Part shown: positions 1 through 12,430 of the stretch, one piece after another
Position numbering within the stretch: position 1 is the first letter of the stretch
How the letters are laid out: each line of letters starts with the position of its first letter
Assembly: GCA_037954325.1 (NCBI GenBank)
Contig: JBBMNZ010000015.1
Location: forward strand, 3,895,001 to 3,959,000
Source of the DNA: Fistularia commersonii
Taxonomy: Eukaryota > Chordata > Actinopteri > Syngnathiformes > Fistulariidae
Length of the DNA stretch: 64,000 nucleotides
Direction of reading: 5' to 3'
Position numbers and translations under genes: made by a program
Notes under the pieces: model-generated
What the model was told of the DNA's origin: nothing
Databases searched by the model: none
The model's input: the letters and a program-made list of their open reading frames with translations, nothing else

Positions 1-107
1 TATCATGTACTTACAAGTCCACCACTAGCATCAGCATCACTGCAGACAACCGACTGGATGACAGCTTTTCAAGAACCCCAACCACAACACATAGGTGAGT
101 CAAACAC

Positions 108-457
108 ATGAGGGGCCTGCCTATCCCCCCTCTCACCCCTCCTCTCTCCCAACAGTATCATCAGACCAGTTACGTTGAATTCTTTGAAGGCTCAACCCCC
201 GCAGGGCAGTTGGACCGCACCCTCAGAGCTTGTGCCAATGAGCTGGCTGATGTTCTCACTGCCAGCTTCAACCTCTCCCTCAGCCAGAGCACCCCCCCCA
301 CCTCAAGAACACAACCATCGTCACCCTCCCCGAGAGGAGCCCACCCACCTGCCTGAATGACTACAGGCCAGAAGAACTCACTACGATCATCATGAAGTGC
401 CTCAAGAGAGTGGTACTGGCCTACATTCAGAACGAAATGTTGAGCCATGACCTCAGT
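108..457 (+). mobile_element. CR1/Rex1-like LINE reverse transcriptase fragment
   Basis: Translation across two frames gives LRACANELADVLTASFNLSL and then KNTTIVTLPERSPPTCLNDY, RPEELTTIIMKCLKRVVLAY and IQNEMLSHDL. This is the N-terminal finger region of CR1-clade (Rex1-like) RT, with the NDYRP motif. A frameshift near 290 joins the parts and no catalytic motif remains. The copy is truncated on both sides, and on the right it abuts an oppositely oriented LINE at a T-run. Confidence 0.8.
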
Positions 458-2342
458 TTTTTTTGGTGTTGACTTGGAGCCTGACAGACTGGTATAGCGC
501 GAAGATGGTGTCTAGCACATGCTGCATAGAGTCTGCGCTGTATGCCAGGACAGCACAGTCATCTGCATACTGGGGCTTATGGATCTTGCAGGCTTATGTC
601 TTTGTGTGAGCCTGGCGCCATCAGATGTGAGAGAGGCTACCGTGAAGGCAGTATTCCAGGTCTTTACCATCTTTAAGCTGCAGGGTGCAGTGGAACAGTT
701 GGGTGATTGTTGAGAGGAGGAGGTTGAAGAGCACTGGTGCTAGAGCACAGCCTTGCTTCACCCCAACATTGACCTTGAAAGGCTCTGACTGGAGCCCTCC
801 CACAATAACTCTGGCTTGCATTCCATTGTGCAGTTGTTGCAGGTTGGAGAAGAACTTGGGTGGTCCATCAAGTTTGCAGAGTTGTTTCCAGACCATGTCA
901 GTTTTTGGTGTCAAAGGCTTTGTAATGTGCATTCAGCCGGGAGAGTATAATCTTTCTAAGCACTTTGCCTGCTGTGGAGAGGAGTGAGATTCCCAACTGT
1001 TACCACAGTCTGCTCTGGCCCTTCATGCATTGTAAAGGACAATTATGTTGGCATCCCTCCTGTCCTTGGGTACTTTCTCAGATTACTAGATTTGGGTGAC
1101 CAGGAGGTGTACATGCATGTGACAAGAAAACCTTCATGTTTGAGTACCTCTCCTAGGATACCATCAGGTCCTGGGCTTTTGTTGTTTTTTAAGGTCCTGA
1201 TGGCCTTGTGTATTTCTTAGAAGTGTGTCAGGGGGTCTAGATTTTTCATCTAAGGCATAAATGGCAACTTGTCAAGAATATTACGGTTTACAGGGTTGGT
1301 GTGATTGAAGAGACTTTTAATGTGATTGGCCCAGTGCTCGAGGAGAGCTATGTGCGCCTGCTGCTTTTCTTGCAGAACTACATGGATATGGGAAAAGTTG
1401 TCATCAAACCAGTCCTGGTGCTGTTTGGTCTTGGTGCCAAGGGTTTTTGAGGCTGCAGAGTGAATGGCTGTAGATAGAGCTGTGTCGTCATCAGCACCAC
1501 CATCCTCCTGGACACGGCAAAGGTTACATTCAAGGTTGCGATGAAGGTTGTCAATGGTGTCTGGGTTGGTAAGAGTTGCAATGTTCAGTCTTCTATTTGG
1601 GGCCATCTTAGGGCGGCAGGGTGGGATGAGCAGATTAAGTTTTGATCTGACCATGCGGTGGTCGGTCAAGCACTCCACCCCGTGCACAGCTCTGGTAATC
1701 ATTACGTCCTGTCTGTCCCTTTGTTGAAAAATGATATCGTCCAGAGGATGCCAGTACTTGGATCTGGTATGTTGCCATGTGCAGAGAGGGATTACAGCGG
1801 GATAGCCAGTGCCCATTGCTGATCATTTCATCAATCCCATGCTGTCCATTTTCCTTATTCTAGATAAGATGTTCTGTAACCACTCTAGCATTAAGGTTGC
1901 CCATAAGTAGGGGTTTGTCTGTGTCTGGGATTTTCTGGATGACTGCATCAAGATTTCTGTAGAAATCTTCTTTTACACTAATCTCTGCGTCCAGGGTTGG
2001 TGCATAGGCACTGAGGAGAGTGGCAAAGCGTTTCTTGGCAAGAGGACTACACCATGTCATGAGCCGCCCCTGTGCCTATCGGGGACTCTGAGATATGCTG
2101 CAGTACTTTGGTCTTCACAGCAAAACCCACACCAAAGATGCAACGCACAACCTTCTGGAACCCCTTTCCAATGAAGGTATAGCCTGCACCCACCTCTGTC
2201 AGGGGATACTCACCATGTAACCCGGTCTCACCGAGTGCTGCAATGTCGATGTTATATCAAACAAGCTCAAGGGCTACAAGAGCTGTTCTTTGGTGAGGCC
2301 TGTTGGTTTGTTCCAGCATGTCCAGAAGGGTGCGAACATTCC
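457..2342 (-). mobile_element. Decayed LINE with APE endonuclease and reverse transcriptase
   Basis: Read on the minus strand from 2,342: NVRTLLDMLEQTNRPHQRTA, GAGYTFIGKGFQ, GVGFAVKTKV, LLSAYAPTLDAEISV, then KYWHPLDDIIFQQRDRQDV and ECLTDHRMVRSKL, the C-terminal endonuclease signature. RT follows: IHKAIRTLKNNKSPGPDGIL, VNVGVKQGCALAPVLFNLL and QYADDCAVLAYSAD. The YADD catalytic box survives at 558-569. Multiple frameshifts and stops break the ORF, and it ends just after RT motif D. It is a different family from the other LINE copies in the window, and its clade is not settled by eye. Confidence 0.85.
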
Positions 2343-2969
2343 AGTTGGCGATGTGCAAATATATATTCTTCTTTGCTTTTCAGCCACAGTAAGGAATGCT
2401 CCGATGGCTGTGGCTAGCCATCTGCAGTTTGGGAGAGCGGACAATTTTTGGACCACCTTTCCAGGTCCTTGAGCAATGTGGAGCTGCTCAGATGCAGTGA
2501 AAGCTTGTGATGCGCTGCCCCATCCCACAACACAATGACCATCACTCTACTGCCACCTGTGTGCATGGTTTGGCGAGGCACTCCCAGCCACTTCTTTAGC
2601 CTGTGCCTGCCGGCATTCCACACCACCACAGGGCTTTGCGTTTTCATACCTTCCCAGGTTTATCCAATGCGAGAGTGGGGCAGTGGTTGGCACAGACACC
2701 TCCAGGGACCACTGCAGCTCTGAGATCTCTCACAAATTCAGCCTGGGGCCACAGGCCCAAATTTCCATGGTCTGCCACAAGGATGCATAGTGAAACTCTT
2801 GGTGAAGACTCGGGGGGGGGCTATGTACTGACCACAGAAGACTTTCTAACTGCTTCCTGGACCCCATCAGGAGTGGTCAGTAAAAGAGGCTTAAGGATGG
2901 AGATTGCAGGCATCCCTACATGCAGTGGCTCACTTTGCAGACGAGACGCATCACCAGACCCTGCTGAAG
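2343..2969. other. Unassigned stretch left of the AC/AT microsatellite
   Basis: This lies upstream of the minus-strand LINE and may include its 5' end. Short open frames occur on both strands, but none shows a recognisable domain. I see no gene. Confidence 0.4.
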
Positions 2970-3013
2970 CACACACACACACATATATATATATATACAT
3001 ATATACATACATA
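2970..3013. repeat. (AC)n(AT)n microsatellite
   Basis: About 7 AC units run into about 8 AT units and ATAC variants, a compound dinucleotide repeat. Confidence 0.9.
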
Positions 3014-6000
3014 GTATTACATTCATTTTAAATAAATATATATGTATATTTTTACACTTTTATTTACGTTTAAATTAAATTAATAACTGATAGAAAAGAA
3101 GTGTCTGTATTTTTGTTACAGTGCAACAAAAAAGACCCCAAAGTCATATATTCGTCCACACGTTGTCTGCTGGGTTTGTCTCCTCAGAACCTCTCAGTTG
3201 GCTGCTCGATGCCGACACCTCTCTATCCAGCTTTTGGAGAGGTGAAAAGGATACTGAGGATAATGTACTCGATGTGCGATAATGGTTGTACACCTTGATG
3301 ATCAATGTAAGCCATAAAAGGCAAAGTGACATACAGCAGTATGATAAATCTCCCAGGTTCTCAGTGAAGTAAGACACATAAAAGCAGGCGGCTGTGGCTT
3401 TTTATGGTCTTTGCTGAATCGCTCTTCTCACCTTGGGGGTGAAAAATGCAAATAAAATACAGATAGTAAAAAAAAAAAGAAAAAAAAAGATAATGTGTGG
3501 GAAGATGTGGAATGAAAATATCAGTGGGCCTCTGTTTGATTTGTATGTCCGGCAGGAACACTTGAAATGAACGATGCATGTCTTAAATTACTACATAATA
3601 AAGTTTTTACCTCAGAAGGCGGAGTTCCAGGCAAAAAAAACTTGCGGTGGCAGCTTAATGGTGCCAGACCAGATGAAGAGAAACCATGAAATTTGCTCAT
3701 CTGTATCCACTCCTATTTGTAGTCTGGTGTGTAAAGATGGAAGTATGCTGATTAGACAGAAAATGAGCATGTTGATCTGATGATTAAATAATATAGATTG
3801 ATGAAGGGCATTAAAGCTTCAAGTTGACCTGTCCACAGCAACAAGTATTGTTGGTTCTTTCTTCCAAACCGGGGCTCCCCTGATTATCCTATTTGTCAAA
3901 CAGAAGTACACAAAACCATCCCAAATACATCTTATTCCTCCTCTGTTCACCGCTCTCTTCACAAAATAAATTCAGCAGATTATTCTCCCCCTTTAGGTCA
4001 TGTAAATCAACAAAGGTGCCGCATTGTACTGAAGAGGTGTAAAGATGATCCAGCCTACCAGAGAGGCCATTTCTTCAGGTAGAACGGTTTCCATTCGGTG
4101 TAAAATCAATGAATGTTTTTCTTGCAATTTCAGGCGTGCTTTATCCATACTCCATCATAAGCAAATAAATGTTACGCCTTACATTCAACAGCAGCACAGA
4201 CATGCAAAATAAACACCAGTGAATTATGACAAGGTGCTGTCATTGTCGATCAAAAGGCCACATATGGAGACAAAGAGGCGCTCTCATTCACACGCCTGGG
4301 AAATTTAGGGTCTCCAGTGAGCCTACTGCATGGTTTTGGACTGTGGGATCAAACCACAGAACCAGAGAGGACAGAGGAAACACCAGGGGACAAGAATTAA
4401 GAATATCTTATGGTTTCAGAAATAGTTTTGGACAGACAAGCGTGAAAGAGAATTGCTTTTTTTTTCTTTTCAAAATTGCTGGATGCTTCTTTTAAATGCT
4501 AATGCACCATATTGATGGGGCAAGTGGCTTTGACAGCCCGATGACACTGCGATTGTTGACATTCACAAGTTGCCCAAAACATACCTATGATTAATTTAAA
4601 TACTCAATTATCCTGTTTTCCATTCCAGCTGAACTTCCTGCATTGATAATTCTTCCTAATTTGAATTGATGTGATGCAAGGCCAAGTCGTAGAGATAGCA
4701 GCCCTGCCAGGTGTAGTATCCCTGGTGAAAGCAAACTGACATTGCTTCTGATGTGGGGGGAGTTTGGCAGAACAGAGAGGGTTCAGGGTCAGGAAAGCAC
4801 GGCCCGCATTAAAGATACACAGTCTCGTCTGCACTCAAGCAAACGCAGACAGACATCACAAAGGGAAGAAAAGTAAAATCAATACTGCCATTATCAGCCC
4901 TATGTCAGACTGAGTTAGATGTCATCCTGCCTTGAGGTTCAAGTGGAGATTTGACATATATGAGCATTATGAGGGATGTGTGACGGATAAAATATCTCTA
5001 CAGATTGCTGCAGTTCCAGTTTGCTGCTTGACTCACAGCGTCATTATCACTCCAAGATATCTCCTCTCAACTTCTAATCTCTAAAGATGTAAAAACATGA
5101 GTTCTTCAAGGGATGGTGAATGTTTCTTCTTTTTTGCATTTTATTTTTCATTAATATATGTGTGTGTATATGTTCAAATGTAATTATGTATGTATGTATG
5201 TGTATATATAATTCAGGTCAATCACATATATATATATATGTTCAGACTGTTACAGCTCCACTGTCAAATAGAAATATATAGGAACTATTTCCTACCTCAT
5301 GCCATAACCCCCAAAAATAAGTCACTCTAAACAGTTACTGCGCTACTTCACATTTGTATTTTGCCATCTTGCTCATTATATACTCCTGTATATTGGTAAA
5401 TACGGACGCATTTTTTTAGTTTCTGCTTTGTACTTTTACATTTCAGAGTTTATTTACTTAATTTATTTTTTACATGTATTTTTAGCTTGTCTTGTCCATT
5501 TTCTCAAGCATGGGATCATTAAAGTCCATATCATCTCATCTCATCTGTGAAAATCATTGAACTATAACTTAGAATTTGAAAATATGGTTTAGAGCCATAA
5601 ACAATAATAATACTGTTTTTTCAAGACCCATATCATATTTACAAAATCAATCTACTTTGATCAAATACAATGGTCCAATATTGTAATTGTGAAAAAAATG
5701 GACAAATAAGTTTATAGCTGGAGGTAAAACACATGCATTGTCTGAGTGATGGAAGAGAAAAAAAAAAGGTAACTCAAAGGAAATCCATGCATGTCAGGGC
5801 TGAATAACATCAAATCATCCTGCATTTTCAATGTTGTTTTATTATTGTGAGATGTCACACACTGAAAGCAGCTGACATTTTCTTTCATGAAAGAAAAAAG
5901 ACAGCAAAAGGGAGGAAGTTACTGTAGCATGAAGCCCATGAGAACAAATGTACCCAGAGCATTCAGAAGTGTTAACATTTAGCAAAACGTGAGAGATCTA

Positions 6001-6512
6001 GCTCTCCTCTGAAATGCCTTCAGGGAACGCAGTCACAATGTGAAAAAAACACATGAGATGACAGAGCGTTTATACTCTCAACACTTCTGTGTCTGTTTGT
6101 GTTTACAATGCATTCCTCAGTTCTCTTGTATCCAACATTTTGTCTCCTGCACCTAAGCAGTAGATTTATTTGTATAAATTTCATCTTTGACTTAATTTTT
6201 TACTGTGGATCAGTTCACCTTCTATAATGGAATATGAAACATTTTAGTAGCATTGCACTTCTTAGGAGATTGAGAATTATCTGTCTTTAAAAGAAGTCTC
6301 TCGTGAATTGTTAGCTCTGTTTTTTGTAATTCTTTCTTCATTCCTCTTTCTAGTGGTGTATATCATTTTAACCATTTTGTGTCATAATGCATCTTTTCTT
6401 ATGTGGCCAAGTGATTGGCTACCTATCCTAATGCTATGAAAATGGTGGCAGTTAAATCAGTAACATATCCAAGAGGAATCTATAGATAAATTTCATTTTA
6501 TGAAATTTTACA
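3014..6512. other. Non-coding AT-rich sequence, no gene seen
   Basis: Open frames here are short, lack domains and have no convincing splice structure. There is a degenerate fragment of a common teleost repeat near 4,286-4,380 (GGACTGTGGGA...GGAAACACC-like) and a TGTA/TA-rich tract near 5,150-5,245. Confidence 0.5.
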
Positions 6513-6558
6513 CACATGCATGCATACACATATACATACATACCTTTCTAACAGACAC

Positions 6559-6598
<40 letters not shown>

Positions 6599-6599
6599 T
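6513..6599. repeat. CA/TA-rich compound microsatellite
   Basis: ACACATGCATGC, (AC)n and (AT)n tracts end about 45 bp before the left end of the pogo-like element. Confidence 0.8.
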
Positions 6600-6645
6600 G
6601 TAGCGTTTTAGCAAGGGAAACACCTGAGTGATGGTAAAACATCTA

Positions 6646-7492
6646 CCGTATTTTCACGACCATAAGGTGCAGTCTCAGTTATGTGTGCCATTATTGTATT
6701 TAACACTCACATAAGGCGCACCTGATTATAGGGCGTGCATTTTATATGCAAACCATGCCTACACTTCCCCCTTTAACGTTTCATTGTGTCCTCTACTACG
6801 TCCGCCTTACAACAACAACACACACAAAAGCGCTTATTTAAAACAGAGCGGGAGCTAAACTGAGGTTGGTATTCACATTTTTTACCAGTAATCGTCATCA
6901 ATCAAACCAACCTCATCCTCTGTTTCAGATTCGAACAGCTGCACTAAATCTCCATCAAACATGCCAGGTTCACTTTCTTCACTGTCAGAAAATGATGCCG
7001 GCTTTTGTGAAAGCTCGAACCAAAGTTCCAGCAGACACGTTAGCCCAAGCGTCTACAATCCATTAGTAAATTGTGGCGTAACTCGCCCGGTGCTGCCTTC
7101 CACTCTAAGTGAAACTGTGGTCTCCAAGAAGACATTTCGTACCCGTTGTGCGTATCGCTACTGTGCTGGTGCCCTTCATCTCCACAGTGTGACTCACCGG
7201 GATGTCGAAAGTGAGCGGCACCTCATCCATGTTAGTGATGTGGCTGGGTCAGATGTGTTTGCTGGCGATGTTCTCAGGGTTGTTAAAACAACGATGTTCT
7301 GCATAACACACATAACCGTTCTTTTATATACAATCAACGCCCGCACTTTGCCCTCTAATGTTCTCATGGTGTTCTCTACTATGTCCGCCTTACAACAACA
7401 CACACACAGGGCGCACTGCACTATAGGGCATGCCACACAATGTGAAGAAAATCTAAGACTTTTAATTGCGCCTTATAGTTGTGAAAATACAA
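6646..7492 (-). mobile_element. Pogo/Tigger-like DNA transposon remnant with TIRs
   Basis: The left end CCGTATTTTCACGACCATAA and the reverse complement of the right end TTGTATTTTCACAACTATAA are inverted repeats (about 25 bp), each followed by GG(T/C)GCA. Both ends are flanked by TA (6644-6645, 7493-7494), the expected pogo target duplication. Inside, the minus strand carries transposase pieces: ITNMDEVPLTFDIP (with the catalytic NMDE) at about 7,175-7,250, then WIVDAWANVSAGTLVRAFTK and an acidic tail MFDGDLVQLFESETEDEVGL. Most of the DDE core between them is missing and frames are broken, so it is non-autonomous. A roughly 90-bp direct repeat lies near each end. Confidence 0.85.
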
Positions 7493-7710
7493 TATTTAAT
7501 GAGCAATAGCTGTTGTTGGCAACAGCCGCGCCACATGAGCCTGCAATATAACAAACTGTTTCTGCTCAATTCCTGGTGCAAAAGAAACAGAACTCCTTGC
7601 ACCCCAAACCACATCCATATCATTCCCAACAAACACAAAATCAGACAGAATACAAGCATCAAAATAAACCCAAACATGCCTGACTTCCTATATATAAATA
7701 TAATGCAGCC

Positions 7711-10700
7711 TCAGGGTGCCACTGGCTGGTGTCTCCCTGAGCAAGCCTCAGGGGGACACAGTGCAGTGTCTCCCGGAGCCGGTCCCAAGCCCGGATAATA
7801 AAGGGGGTTGTGTCAGGAAGGGCATCCCGCGTAAAACTTTTAAGGAAGGGCATCCAGCATAAAACCAGACATGCAAACCAGATCACATTGGATCGGTCGA
7901 GGCCCGGGTTAACGATGATCACCATTGGTACAGATGACCTACAGGGTACCAATGGAAACTCGGCCACTGTAGGTCAAAGAAGGAGAAGAGGAAGGCGTGT
8001 TCAGAAGCAGAGACAGAAGAGGAAAGATAAGAGTCTGGGACTGAGAGTAGGGACTTTGAATATTGGGACAGGAATGACAGGAAAAGGGAGAGAGTTGGTC
8101 GACATGATGCAGAGAAGGAAAGTGGATATAGTGTGTGTCCAGGAGACCTGGTGGAAAAGTAGTAAGGCTAGAAGCTTAGGAGCAGGCTTTTAGTTGTACA
8201 ATTATGGTAGTGACAGGAAGAGAAATGGAATAGGAGTTATCTTTAAGGAGGAGTTTGTTAGGAACGTCTGGAGGTGAAAAGAATGTCAGAGAGACTTATC
8301 AGTCTGAAATTGGAAATTGAAGGTGTGATGCTCAATGTTGTTAGTGGCTATGCCCCAAAGGTGGGATGTGACTTTGATGAGAAGTAGAAGTTCTGAAATG
8401 AGTGCTATGAAGTGATGCAGAACATCCCCAGAGATGAGAGTAGTAATTGGTGCGGACTTCACTGGACATGTTGGTGAGGGCAATAGAGGGGATGAAGAGG
8501 TGATGAGCAGATTTGGTGTATAGGATAGGCATGCAGAGGGACAGATGTTGGTAAACTTTGCAAAAAGGATGGAAATAGCTGTAGAGAACACCTGTTTCCA
8601 GAAAAAACAGGAACATAGGGTAACTTATAAGAGCGGAGGTAGGAGCACGCAGGTAGACTACATCTTGTATAGATGAAGTGACCTGAAAGAGATCAGCGAC
8701 TGCAAAGTAGGTAGGTGAGAGTGTAGCCAGACAGCATAGGATGGTGGTTTGTTGGATGACTCTGGTGACAAGGAAGATCAAGAGGACAAAAGCAGAGCAG
8801 AGGACAAAGTGGTGGAAGCTGAAGAGACAGGAGTGTTTCATTGTTTTCAGGGAGGAGTTGAGAAAGGCTCTGGGTGGTCAGGGAGAGCTTCCAGATGATA
8901 GGACAACAGCTAGTGTTATCAGGGAGACAGGTAGGAGAGTACCTGGTGTGTCATCAGGAAGAAAATAGATAAGGAGACTTGATGGTGGAATGAGGATATG
9001 CAGGAGTATATACAGAGAAAGCGATTAGCAAAGAAGAAATGGGATACTGAGAGGACTGAAGAAAATTGACTGGAGCACAGGGAGATACAATGTAAGGCAA
9101 AGATAGAGGTAGCAAAGGCAAGACAAAGGGCGCACAATGACCTGTATGTTCGGTTGGACAGTAAGGAGGGAGAGAATGATCTATACAGGTTGGCGAAACA
9201 GAGAGATAATGATGGAAAGGATATACAACAGGTCCCGGTAATCAAGGATAGAGGGAAATATATTGACAGATGCTAGAAGAGTGATGGGAAGATTGAAAGA
9301 ATACTTTGAAGAGCTGAAGAATGTGGAAAATGAAAGAGAGGCAAGGATAGAAGAAGTGACTATTGTAGATCACAAAGTAGCAGACATTAGTAAAAGTGAA
9401 GTGAGGATGGCATTGAAGAGGATGAAGAGTGGAAAGGCAGTGGGTCTTGATGATATACCCGTGGAGGTGAGGAAGTGTCTAGGAGAGGCAGCAGCAGAGT
9501 TTCTGGCTAGATTATTCAACAGAGTTTTAGATAGTGTGAAGATGCCTGAAGAATGGAGGCAAAGTGTGATGGGGCCTATTTTTAAGAATAAGGGGGATGT
9601 GCAGAATTATGCCAACTAGAGAGGGATAAAGTTGATGAGCCATACAGTGAAGTTATGGGAGAGAGTTGTGGAAACCAGACTGATAGCAGGAGTCAACATT
9701 TGAGAACAGTAGTTTGGCTTCATGCCTAGAAAGAGTAGTACAGATGCAGTTTTTGCTTTGAGAATGCTAATAGAGAAGTACAGCGAAGGCCAGAGGAAGC
9801 TGCATTGTACTTTTGTAGACCTAGAAAAACCTCAAGACAGGGTGTCGAGAGAGGAACTCTGGTATTGTATGAGGAAGTCCGGAGTGGCAGAGAAGTATGT
9901 TAGAATGGTGCAGGATATGTATGCTCGCTGTGAGACAGTGGTGCAGTGTGCTGTACTGGTAACAGAGAAGTTCAAGGAGGAGGTGGGACTCCCATCTGGG
10001 ATGAGTTATAAGGCAGTCCTAAGTTCTGAGCAGAAAAAAGGTAGAGGAAAATCTACAGGTGGAAGTATGCTCTGGAAAGGAGAGAAATTAAAGTTAGTCG
10101 CAGCAAGACAGAATATATGTATGTGAATGAGAGGAACTCGGGTAGAACGGTGAGCCTACAGGGAGTGGAGATCAAGAAGTTTGAGGATTTCAGGTACTTG
10201 GAGTCAACAATCCAGAAAAACAGAGTGTGGGAAAGAGGTGAAGAGACGGGCTCAAGTAGGTTGGAATGGGTGGAGAAAAGTGTCAGGGGTACTATGTGAT
10301 AGAAGACTATTGGCAAGAATGAAAGGAAAGGTGTACAAGACAGTGGGGAGACCAGCGATGCTGTATACCTGGAAACAGTAACAATGACGAAAAGACAGGA
10401 GGCAGAGCTAGAGGTTGCAGAGATGAAGATGTTGAGGTTCCCTTTGGGAGTGACTGGGATGGACAGGATCAGGAATGAGTCCGTCAGAGGAATAGCAGAT
10501 GTTAGGTGTTTTGGAGAGAAGGTCAGAGAAGCCAGACTGACATGGTTCATTCATGTGCAAAGGAGGGATAGTTGAATATATTGGTATATGATATATTGGA
10601 TACTGGAACGTGGGCTGAAACAGCAAGAGGTCTCGAGGAAGACCAAAGAGAAGATATATGGATGTAGTGAGAGAGGGCATGAAGGTAGTTGGTGTGAGAG

Positions 10701-10803
10701 AGGAGGATACAGAGAAAAGGGTTAGATGGTGAAAGTTTAGCTGTGGGGACCCCTGAAGCGAAAAGCCTAAAGGAGAGGAAGAAGAAGAAGAAGAAGAAGA
10801 AGA
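7711..10803 (+). mobile_element. RTE-like non-LTR retrotransposon, near full length but defective (copy A)
   Basis: The 5' part (GCAGCCTCAGGG..., GGTCGAGGCCCGGGTTAAC) leads into endonuclease LRVGTLNIGTGMTGKGREL, VDIVCVQETWW. Further endonuclease and linker follow with stops. RT starts at about 9,263: MKSGKAVGLDDIPVEV, FKNKGDVQNYAN, MPRKSSTDAVFALRML, then LHCTFVDLEKPQDRV (motif A with PQD for the usual AYD). Motifs B and C are deleted near 9,992-10,024 and a frameshift follows near 10,040. The post-RT region RKVSGVL, MLRFPLGVTGMDRIRNES reads to 10,575, and the 3' end is TGTGGGGACCCCTGAAG plus (GAA)n. Clade assignment is tentative. Confidence 0.88.
7815..7866 (+). repeat. Short tandem duplication in LINE copy A 5' region
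   Basis: The phrase AGGAAGGGCATCC followed by a TAAAAC-containing stretch occurs twice about 29 bp apart. Other copies in the window show it once, so this is a local duplication within this copy. Confidence 0.7.
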
Positions 10804-10860
10804 ATATATACATATATATCTATATCTTTCTTACATGGATGTGTGTATATATTAAATATG
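10780..10860 (+). repeat. (GAA)n LINE tail followed by TA-rich tract
   Basis: Seven or more GAA/AAG units mark the 3' terminus of LINE copy A, followed by ATATATAC simple sequence. Confidence 0.8.
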
Positions 10861-10865
10861 TACAT

Positions 10866-11080
10866 CCATATATCCTGCACTCAAGGTCGTGGAGGATGCT
10901 GTCATCGTCCAAGAGGCGGGTTAAATCCTGTACTGGTCACCAGTCAATCGCAGGGCGACATTTTTTTTTTTCCAATTAAGCTGCTGCATGATTTGGGACT
11001 GTGGGAGGCAACTGAAGAACCTGGAGGAAACCCATGCAAACACAGGAAGAAAATGCAAACTCTATACAACCGATACAAAT
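10866..11080 (+). repeat. Common teleost interspersed repeat (GGAGGAAACC family)
   Basis: Contains CACCAGTCAATCGCAGGGCG, GGGACTGTGGGAGG and CTGGAGGAAACCCATGCAAA in order. These are the diagnostic blocks of a very abundant fish repeat. It is a partial, diverged copy with an inserted T-run. Confidence 0.75.
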
Positions 11081-12430
11081 TAGAGTATATGGTTTGTATC
11101 ACATCAGATTTAAACTATCTCCAAAGCATCTTAAAGTACAGAAAAAAAGTTTTACTTGTTTGGTGACGATTGAGAATGTTTTTGTCTGGTAGTGTGACCT
11201 TCTCACTGAAAAGTACTCTGAAGTACCTTCAGAAAAGTCACATAATGAAATGATTAGATACAATGTCAAAGGGGTCTTGTTTACTATACCAAGACAGAAA
11301 AAATATCCGGAACTCAGGAAGTATGAACCCTCTGTCAGAACTCACCTTAAAAAAGATTGGGCCAGCCAGCTTTTAATAGTGGGGATGCAGGTGAAAGCCA
11401 GGAGGCAATGGAAGACATCAAAGAAAAGCTTCTATCTCATCGTCTTTGAACAGGGTGATGGAGAGCAGGACCTCATTGTCCTGCCCTGGTGATGCATCAA
11501 GCAGACCGGCTATTGATTGACTCTGGCCTTCTGCCTTGATACATTATGTCATCTGTGTTTAGAGAACGGGATCCAGGACACAAGCACTTCCACTGAAAGC
11601 TCAAGAAAGAAAAACCCCTCAAATTGAAAGGAAGCGATGGTGTGTTGATGCTATGATAGATCCGTTCATTCACCTGATCCCACGGCCAGACTGTGGAGCA
11701 TCATCTTCATCAAACAAAGCTTGACAGGACGTCCATCATTATAGCATCATGTCGATGGCTCCTTCCCCAATGGAGAGGGGCCTGCTTATATCAACAGTTA
11801 GACAGGCATCTTCATCATTTTTGGTCATTTAGAGAACGGCACAAATTGATTCTCAGTGGTTGACTGTAATCACCAGAGGCCCAGGCCCCCAAGCTCTGAA
11901 GAGCAGCTTAGACAATTTAATGCTTCACCAACAGATCCCACAATGAGAGGGTGCCATTAAGAAAAAAAGAGTGCAGTAAACATTTCTACAGACACCACTC
12001 AACAATGCAAAATTAATTTATTTAAATTGATTTTTTTATATCATATAACAGATATGTATCTAATTTCCTTACTTTGTATGAAAAAGAAATCAGCCTATAT
12101 TTGTATCTATTTCATTAGAATAGATCATTTTCCACTTGCATTTATATATCTTTGCGTTCCTCCTTAATAGAAGCCTAATCTTACATTCATTAAGTCAAAA
12201 CACAAGGAATGGATTGACAGATTTCATGCATTCTTTCACTTTTAATGATATTAGAACCTAAAATTAAAAGACAGCATCATTTCCAAAACAATGATCTGGT
12301 ATTAACGTTATTTAAACAACCCCTATACCATCTGACAACCTAATAGAATTTGTACGAACAATCAAGAAACCATACCTCTTTGCAAAATTTTATCAAGGTC
12401 TTCAACACTGTATCCCTGTGTCTACCACAC
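11081..12430. other. No gene seen
   Basis: AT-rich unique-looking sequence. The 80-codon plus-strand frame at 11,250-11,492 has no recognisable domain and no splice context. Confidence 0.45.

Noticed and set aside
6961..7509. 182-codon plus-strand open frame
   Set aside because: It is antisense to the broken pogo-like transposase and ends in the TIR. The minus strand carries the recognisable domain.
7810..8193. 127-codon frame as a host gene (craniofacial development protein 2-like annotations)
   Set aside because: It is the LINE endonuclease N-terminus. Such annotations in fish are commonly retrotransposon ORFs, and the rest of the LINE follows.
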